From assembly GCA_013151975.1 (NCBI GenBank), contig JAADHG010000070.1, forward strand, positions 1-11,141: a stretch of 11,141 nt of DNA, in the 5' to 3' direction. Below the pieces are notes generated by a model. It did no database searches. It had not been told where the DNA came from and saw only the letters and a list, made by a program, of their open reading frames with translations. The stretch is from Chlorobiota bacterium (GTDB taxonomy: Bacteria > Bacteroidota > Bacteroidia > Flavobacteriales > Flavobacteriaceae). Shown here one piece after another: positions 6,902 to 11,141 of this stretch. How positions within the stretch are numbered: position 1 is the stretch's first letter; each line of letters starts with the position of its first letter. The position numbers and the translations under genes are program-made.

Positions 6902-9232
6902 TTAAAAATCAATTTTAGGGTTATCATCTTCCCTTTTATTCTTTTTTTGATTGCCTTGATATACATCACAGTCAAGCTCAATTGATAAATTATCTGGTTT
7001 TTCAAATTCTTCTTTTGACACTTTTAAAGTTTCATCAGCAAAGCAACTTTTCATGTACAATGCCCAAATAGGTAAAGCCATAGAGGCGCCTTGTCCATAA
7101 GTTATGGTTTTAAAATGAACAGCTCTATCTTCGGCACCTACCCAAACGCCTGTTACCAAATTTGGCACCATCCCCATAAACCACCCATCACTTTGGTTTT
7201 GTGTTGTTCCTGTTTTTCCGGCAATGGGATTATCAAACTCATAAGGATATCCTGTAACAATCTCTTTATATACTGCTTGGTCTTTTTTAGTGTTATGCCT
7301 TAACCTTGTACCTGAACCACCATGAGTAACTCCTTCTAGCAAATTAACTGTTACATACGCTACTTCTTCGCTTAATACGTCTTTAGTTTTAGGGGTAAAC
7401 TGAAATAAAATAGTGCCATTCTTATCTTCAATTCTAGTCATTATTACTGGTTTGGTATAAACGCCTTTATTTGCAAAGGTTGAATACGCAGCCACCATTT
7501 CATAAACACTTAAATCTGGTGTGCCTAAAGCAATAGAAGGCACCGGCGGAATATCTTGTTCAATCCCTAAACTATGTGCTAAATCAATAACTGGTTGTGG
7601 ACCAATTTCATTAATTAAACGTGCTGATACTGTATTAACAGAATTGGCTAGTGCCGCTTTTAGAGTTAAAAACCCTGTATAATTCCCGCCAGAGTTTTTA
7701 GGTGACCATGGTTCTGGATTCCCATATTTATATGCTGGAATCGTTATTTGAGAACGTGGGAATGTGTCACAAGGCGATAAATGTAGTTGGTCTATAGCTG
7801 CGGCATATACAAATGGTTTAAAAGTAGAGCCTATTTGACGCTTCCCTTGTTTTACCATATCGTATTGAAAATGCTTGTAGTCTACACCACCAACCCAAGC
7901 CTTTACATGTCCTGTTTGCGGTTCCATAGACATCATTCCCGTTCGTAAAAACGATTTGTAATAACGCATAGAATCAATAGGTTTTAATATTGTATCTATA
8001 TCTCCTTTCCAAGAAAATATAGTCATTTTTACAGGCTTATAGAAGGATTTTTTAATGTCCTCATCATCAATATTTAAATCATACTTCATATGTCTCCAAC
8101 GCTCAGATTGTTTCATAGATCTCCGCATTAAAGTGTCTATCGCTCCATAAGTAAGTTCTAAAAAAGGTGCCGTTGGGTTTCGTCTTTTTGTGTTTTGATG
8201 GAAAAACTCAGCTTGTAACCTAGGCATATGTTTCTTTACAGCATCTTCGGCATATTTTTGCATCCGCGAATCTATAGTGGTGTAAATCTTTAAGCCATCT
8301 TTATAGATGTTATATTTTGTGCCATCTGGTTTTCTGTTTGCCTTATCTTTTACCCAAGTCTTCATGATACGTTGCAAATAGGCTCTAAAGTATGTAGCTA
8401 TTCCATGACGATGTGATTGCGGTGTGTAACGCAGTCCTAAATCTAATTTTTGAAGTGAGTCCTTTACAGTTTCAGTAATATAGCCATAGCGTTGCATTTG
8501 GCTAAGCACTACATTTCTTCTGTTTTTTGTACCTTCAGGATTCCTATCTGGTCGTGGGTTGTACAACGATGAGTTTTTAAACATTCCTACCAACATGGCA
8601 GATTCCTTTATATCTAACTCACGTGGTTCTTTGTCAAAATATATACTTGCTGCACTGCGTATGCCATCAGCGTTATTACCAAAATCGTAAATATTAAAAT
8701 ACTGAGCTATAATTTCTTCCTTAGTATATTGCCGTTCTAAACGTGTGGCTATTACCCATTCTTTTATTTTTTGAGTCGCTGTTTCTAATTTGTTTTTAGA
8801 CCTTACGCCTACGAATAACTGCCTAGCTAATTGTTGAGATATAGTACTTGCCCCTCCTTTTTTGCCTAAAAAAGCAAACGCTCTCAAAGTGCCACGTGCA
8901 TCAATGCCTGAATGGTCATGAAAACGCACATCTTCAGTAGCAATTAACGCATCAACAAGGTGTTGTGGCAATTCCTTATAATCTACAGGTGTTCTATTGT
9001 CCTTAAAATAAAATTTTCCAAGGGTTTTTCCGTCAGAAGAAATAATTTCACTAGCAAGGTTAGTTCTTGGATTTTCTAATTGTGTATGATCAGGCATTTC
9101 TCCAAAAACACCCCAAGCGGCTAGTTTAAACACTAACACGATAGCTAAAATACCCGCAAAAAACAACATCCAAAACCAACGTACATATTTTGAAAAACTG
9201 GATGTTTTATTTGTCTTTTTTGTTGTAGCCAT
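6902..9232 (-). CDS. Class A penicillin-binding protein (PBP1A-type, bifunctional glycosyltransferase/transpeptidase)
   Basis: This 776-residue inner-membrane enzyme polymerises lipid II into glycan strands and crosslinks the peptides in the periplasm. A short basic cytoplasmic tail precedes one transmembrane segment at about 20-40. The GT51 domain (about 60-240) shows ATEDVRFHDHSGID with catalytic E100, GGASTISQQLARQLF (126-140), KIKEW with E158, and the ESAMLVGMFKNSSLYNP block. The transpeptidase domain has all three active-site motifs: S469-T-F-K472, S531-V-N533 and K673-T-G675. A linker of about 110 residues rich in charged groups (320-430) lies between them. Length and motifs indicate an intact gene. 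It starts 2 nt after gldH, so translation is probably coupled, and it ends at a strong terminator. E. coli names (mrcA/ponA) are not clearly transferable, so no symbol is given. Confidence 0.94.
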   Translation of the reverse strand: MATTKKTNKTSSFSKYVRWFWMLFFAGILAIVLVFKLAAWGVFGEMPDHTQLENPRTNLASEIISSDGKTLGKFYFKDNRTPVDYKELPQHLVDALIATEDVRFHDHSGIDARGTLRAFAFLGKKGGASTISQQLARQLFVGVRSKNKLETATQKIKEWVIATRLERQYTKEEIIAQYFNIYDFGNNADGIRSAASIYFDKEPRELDIKESAMLVGMFKNSSLYNPRPDRNPEGTKNRRNVVLSQMQRYGYITETVKDSLQKLDLGLRYTPQSHRHGIATYFRAYLQRIMKTWVKDKANRKPDGTKYNIYKDGLKIYTTIDSRMQKYAEDAVKKHMPRLQAEFFHQNTKRRNPTAPFLELTYGAIDTLMRRSMKQSERWRHMKYDLNIDDEDIKKSFYKPVKMTIFSWKGDIDTILKPIDSMRYYKSFLRTGMMSMEPQTGHVKAWVGGVDYKHFQYDMVKQGKRQIGSTFKPFVYAAAIDQLHLSPCDTFPRSQITIPAYKYGNPEPWSPKNSGGNYTGFLTLKAALANSVNTVSARLINEIGPQPVIDLAHSLGIEQDIPPVPSIALGTPDLSVYEMVAAYSTFANKGVYTKPVIMTRIEDKNGTILFQFTPKTKDVLSEEVAYVTVNLLEGVTHGGSGTRLRHNTKKDQAVYKEIVTGYPYEFDNPIAGKTGTTQNQSDGWFMGMVPNLVTGVWVGAEDRAVHFKTITYGQGASMALPIWALYMKSCFADETLKVSKEEFEKPDNLSIELDCDVYQGNQKKNKREDDNPKIDF

Positions 9233-9234
9233 AT

Positions 9235-9729
9235 TTAATTTATGCTTTGAGTTTGTTCTATTCTAAACCCTATATCTGTGATGCCTTCAAGGTTTTCAAC
9301 GCCTTTAATATTTCCATTTTCACGCATAGCGTGTTGTATTTTAACTTTATAATCCCCTGTTTCTGAAAAAATCATGCCTTCTTTATACCATAATTTATTC
9401 TCTTTTACATCAGAAAATCCTGTGCCTAAAAATGCTCCATTAGGCTTCGTCATAAGATACTCCAAAGTGTCATTAACAACTTTGCCATTAGGGAAATTCA
9501 TTTCAACAATTAAAAACAGGTTACTGTACTTATAATCGCTAGTATTTCTAATATTAACAAACAAGTCATATGGTAAAATTGAATCTGGGGGTGTTATATT
9601 AAATTCTATTATAGAATCTTTATGCCATTTATTTGGAACCGATTTATAGGCATCAAACACACGATTTGAATCACAAGATGTAAACCCAAATAAAAGGATT
9701 ACAAAAAACCAGCTTAATTTATTTTGCAT
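9235..9729 (-). CDS. gldH: Gliding motility lipoprotein GldH
   Basis: The 164-residue protein starts MQNKLSWFFVILLFGFTSCDSN: a lipoprotein signal peptide with the lipidated Cys at position 19. The body matches GldH as I recall it from Flavobacteriia, with CDSNRVFDAYKSVPNKW, VNIRNTSDYKYSNLFLIVEM, the KLWYKE segment and the closing GVENLEGITDIGFRIE. GldH is required for gliding and surface protein function in Flavobacterium johnsoniae; its exact biochemical role is not settled. A longer reading from 9804 adds 25 hydrophilic residues in front of the signal peptide and overlaps ricT by 86 nt, so I prefer the ATG at 9729. That start overlaps the end of ricT by 11 nt, and the stop is 2 nt before the penicillin-binding protein gene, indicating one transcript. 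Confidence 0.92.
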   Translation of the reverse strand: MQNKLSWFFVILLFGFTSCDSNRVFDAYKSVPNKWHKDSIIEFNITPPDSILPYDLFVNIRNTSDYKYSNLFLIVEMNFPNGKVVNDTLEYLMTKPNGAFLGTGFSDVKENKLWYKEGMIFSETGDYKVKIQHAMRENGNIKGVENLEGITDIGFRIEQTQSIN

Positions 9730-10885
9730 TATTGTGAGACTTTCTTTTATTTCTGTTCCTGTTTCTATTATTTCTACGTTTCTTTTTGCGTTTTGGACTA
9801 TCAAATCGTGTTAAACTATCTTGACCAACAACGTTTTCAAAATCAGTTTTAGTGTCTTCAAAAAGATCTTCGGCATATTCTTCAAGGCTTATGGCCTTTT
9901 TCTTTTTAGTATTTAAAGCAATTATTTCGTTAGCTTGAGCTGTGGTTAGTTTATGCCAATTCATCCATTCGCCTTCATAAGCATACCACATATACCCTTT
10001 AAAAATGTCCGTTTTTTGACATACTGCCACACCTTTTTCTGTTTGAAGTTTAATGTCTGTTTTAGGGAATTCTTTTAATGCGTCTAGGTATGTGTCCAAC
10101 TCATAATTTAAACAGCATTTAAGTTTGCCACATTGTCCTGCTAACTTTTGTGGGTTTAATGATAATTGTTGATATCGTGCTGCTGATGTACTTACTGAAC
10201 GAAAATCGGTAAGCCATGTAGAACAACACAATTCTCTACCACAAGATCCAATACCTCCAAGTCTAGCTGCTTCCTGACGAAAACCAACTTGTTTCATTTC
10301 TATTCGTGTACGAAACTCTTTTGCAAATACTTTGATAAGTTCTCTAAAATCAACCCGTTCTTCGGCTGTATAATAAAATGTTGCTTTGCTGGCATCGCCT
10401 TGGTATTCAATGTCTGAAATCTTCATCTGCAATTTAAGATCTATTGCAAATTGGCGCGCCTTTACTTTCATTGCCTCTTCTTTATCACGAGCAGAAGACC
10501 AAATATCAATATCTTTTTGAGATGCCTTTCTATATATTTTAAGAATCTCTTCGGCATTTTCGTCTACCTTTTTTCGTTTCATTTGTACTCTTACAAGTTC
10601 TCCTGTAAGCGTAACCATCCCAACATCATGACCCGCTTGTGCTTGTGTAGCAACAATATCGCCAATACTAAGTGAAAGATTTTCGGTGTTTTTATAGTAA
10701 TTTTTCCTTCCGTTCTTAAAACGAACTTCAACCCAATTAAAGGGTTGTTCTCCATTGGGGAGCGACATATTAGAAAGCCAATCAAAAACAGTGAGCTTGT
10801 TACAGCTATCTGTTCCGCAAGTGCCATTATTTTTGCACCCTTTTGGTTGACCGTCTTTACCAGTTGAACAACTGTTACAAGCCAT
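9719..10885 (-). CDS. ricT: RicT/YaaT-like PSP1-domain protein with Cys-rich N-terminus
   Basis: The 388-residue protein has the PSP1 C-terminal domain (about 105-270), with the Cys motifs SCGRELCC (C215, C220, C221) and QCGKLKCCLNYE (C252, C257, C258). In Bacillus subtilis RicT (YaaT), with RicA and RicF, forms an iron-sulfur-containing complex that guides RNase Y cleavage of mRNA. I infer a similar cytosolic role here but cannot show it. The N-terminus (MACNSCSTGK..., Cys at 3, 6, 17, 23 and 28) is an extra Cys-rich segment, which I recall as common in Bacteroidota versions and absent from the Bacillus protein. The C-terminus (about 365-388) is a very basic Lys/Arg/Asn tail that could bind nucleic acid. 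It is the first gene of the ricT-gldH-PBP cluster. Confidence 0.88.
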   Translation of the reverse strand: MACNSCSTGKDGQPKGCKNNGTCGTDSCNKLTVFDWLSNMSLPNGEQPFNWVEVRFKNGRKNYYKNTENLSLSIGDIVATQAQAGHDVGMVTLTGELVRVQMKRKKVDENAEEILKIYRKASQKDIDIWSSARDKEEAMKVKARQFAIDLKLQMKISDIEYQGDASKATFYYTAEERVDFRELIKVFAKEFRTRIEMKQVGFRQEAARLGGIGSCGRELCCSTWLTDFRSVSTSAARYQQLSLNPQKLAGQCGKLKCCLNYELDTYLDALKEFPKTDIKLQTEKGVAVCQKTDIFKGYMWYAYEGEWMNWHKLTTAQANEIIALNTKKKKAISLEEYAEDLFEDTKTDFENVVGQDSLTRFDSPKRKKKRRNNRNRNRNKRKSHNNAK

Positions 10886-10904
10886 CTTGTAGATATATAT
10901 AGAT

Positions 10905-10925
10905 TCTAAAGTTGCTAGCTTTAGA
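10905..10925. other. Short perfect hairpin in the ricT leader
   Basis: TCTAAAG and CTTTAGA form a perfect 7-bp stem around a 7-nt loop, 19 nt upstream of the ricT start codon. There is no T-tract after it on the minus strand, so it is not a classic terminator. It may be a leader structure near the ribosome binding region, or chance in AT-rich DNA. Confidence 0.3.
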
Positions 10926-10982
10926 AGACGATTAATAAATAGTTAATACTTAAACATTCCCTCTTCTATGGGAATTATAATT

Positions 10983-11007
10983 ATTAAAAGCAAAGTGAAT
11001 TGCTTTA
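10983..11007 (-). terminator. Candidate terminator of the ferredoxin gene
   Basis: On the minus strand, AAAGCAA pairs with TTGCTTT around a 6-nt loop and runs into TTTTAATAAT. It begins about 50 nt after the ferredoxin stop codon and about 100 nt before ricT. A weaker 6-bp hairpin (ATTCCC/GGGAAT, 10956-10975) lies just beyond. The stem is short and the T-tract interrupted, so the call is tentative. Confidence 0.4.
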
Positions 11008-11057
11008 GATTGTAAAGATAAGATTATTATACTGACTTTAAAAAATGAAGAAATTAT

Positions 11058-11141
11058 TTAAACTATCTTAACGTCTATTATCTTTACTGGGCAAGATTTT
11101 GATGCTTTTTCACAGTTTTCAAAAATTAATTCATCTTTTGA
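11058..11141 (-). CDS. Ferredoxin, C-terminal end only (5' part off window)
   Basis: The minus strand is open from the right edge to a TAA at 11058, giving 27 residues ending CPVKIIDVKIV. The segment ENCEKASKSCPVKII matches the C-terminal part of small single-cluster 4Fe-4S ferredoxins, where the Cys before Pro is the last cluster ligand and the earlier Cys is often in a disulfide or a variable position. Such proteins are cytosolic one-electron carriers. The N-terminal CxxCxxC motif would lie outside the window, so the cluster type cannot be confirmed. It reads in the same direction as ricT but a 172-nt gap with hairpins separates them. Confidence 0.7.
   Translation of the reverse strand, partial: SKDELIFENCEKASKSCPVKIIDVKIV

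Noticed and set aside
9730..9804. Longer GldH start adding 25 residues
   Set aside because: It would place a hydrophilic stretch before the lipoprotein signal peptide and increase overlap with ricT to 86 nt.
10591..10827. Minus-strand 78-codon ORF inside ricT, and the plus-strand ORF at 10451-10675
   Set aside because: Both overlap the ricT coding frame, whose Cys and PSP1 motifs are convincing.

Overview
The window reads as part of a chromosome from a member of the Bacteroidota, most likely a marine-type Flavobacteriaceae. The evidence is the low GC content, the gliding lipoprotein GldH, a large secreted protease ending in a type IX secretion (T9SS) sorting domain, a TAnnTTTG-type promoter element, and a Cys-rich RicT/PSP1 protein of the kind typical of this phylum. 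Every supported gene lies on the minus strand, so transcription runs from right to left.

Right to left: (1) 11058-11141 is the last 27 codons of a small ferredoxin, cut by the window edge. (2) 10885-6902 is a tight three-gene cluster: ricT (PSP1-domain, Cys-rich), gldH (gliding motility lipoprotein, overlapping ricT by 11 nt) and a class A penicillin-binding protein (2 nt after gldH). It is closed by a clean hairpin terminator at 6868-6895. (3) 6833-5390 is scoA-scoB, the two subunits of succinyl-CoA:3-oxoacid CoA-transferase, which activates acetoacetate for catabolism. The subunits are separated by an 88-nt gap filled by a REPIN-like inverted repeat pair. (4) 5389-4855 is a 535-nt AT-rich intergenic region with a terminator candidate for scoB, a second hairpin, and, near the protease, a 15-bp palindrome beside a Bacteroidota -7 element. 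(5) 4854-1 is a giant multidomain metzincin protease gene that runs off the left edge. It has a signal peptide, propeptide, HExxHxxGxxH catalytic domain, Ig-like/PKD-like regions, fibronectin type III, a GEVED-type domain, five tandem DUF5011/HYR-like repeats, a MAM-like domain, a DSYGDGICC domain and the start of a T9SS C-terminal domain.

The most notable observation is that the protease reading frame is broken near its 5' end. The 48-codon ORF carrying the signal peptide ends at a stop, and the propeptide continues in the -1 frame. The first start codon of the long frame lies 158 nt downstream of the signal-peptide start. As read, the catalytic protein would have no export signal. This is either a one-base deletion (natural or sequencing error) or, less likely, recoding. 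Other points of interest are the near-identical DNA of the internal repeats, the palindrome upstream of the protease, and the REPIN-like element inside the CoA-transferase operon. I did not find a clearly new defence, mobile or biosynthetic system.
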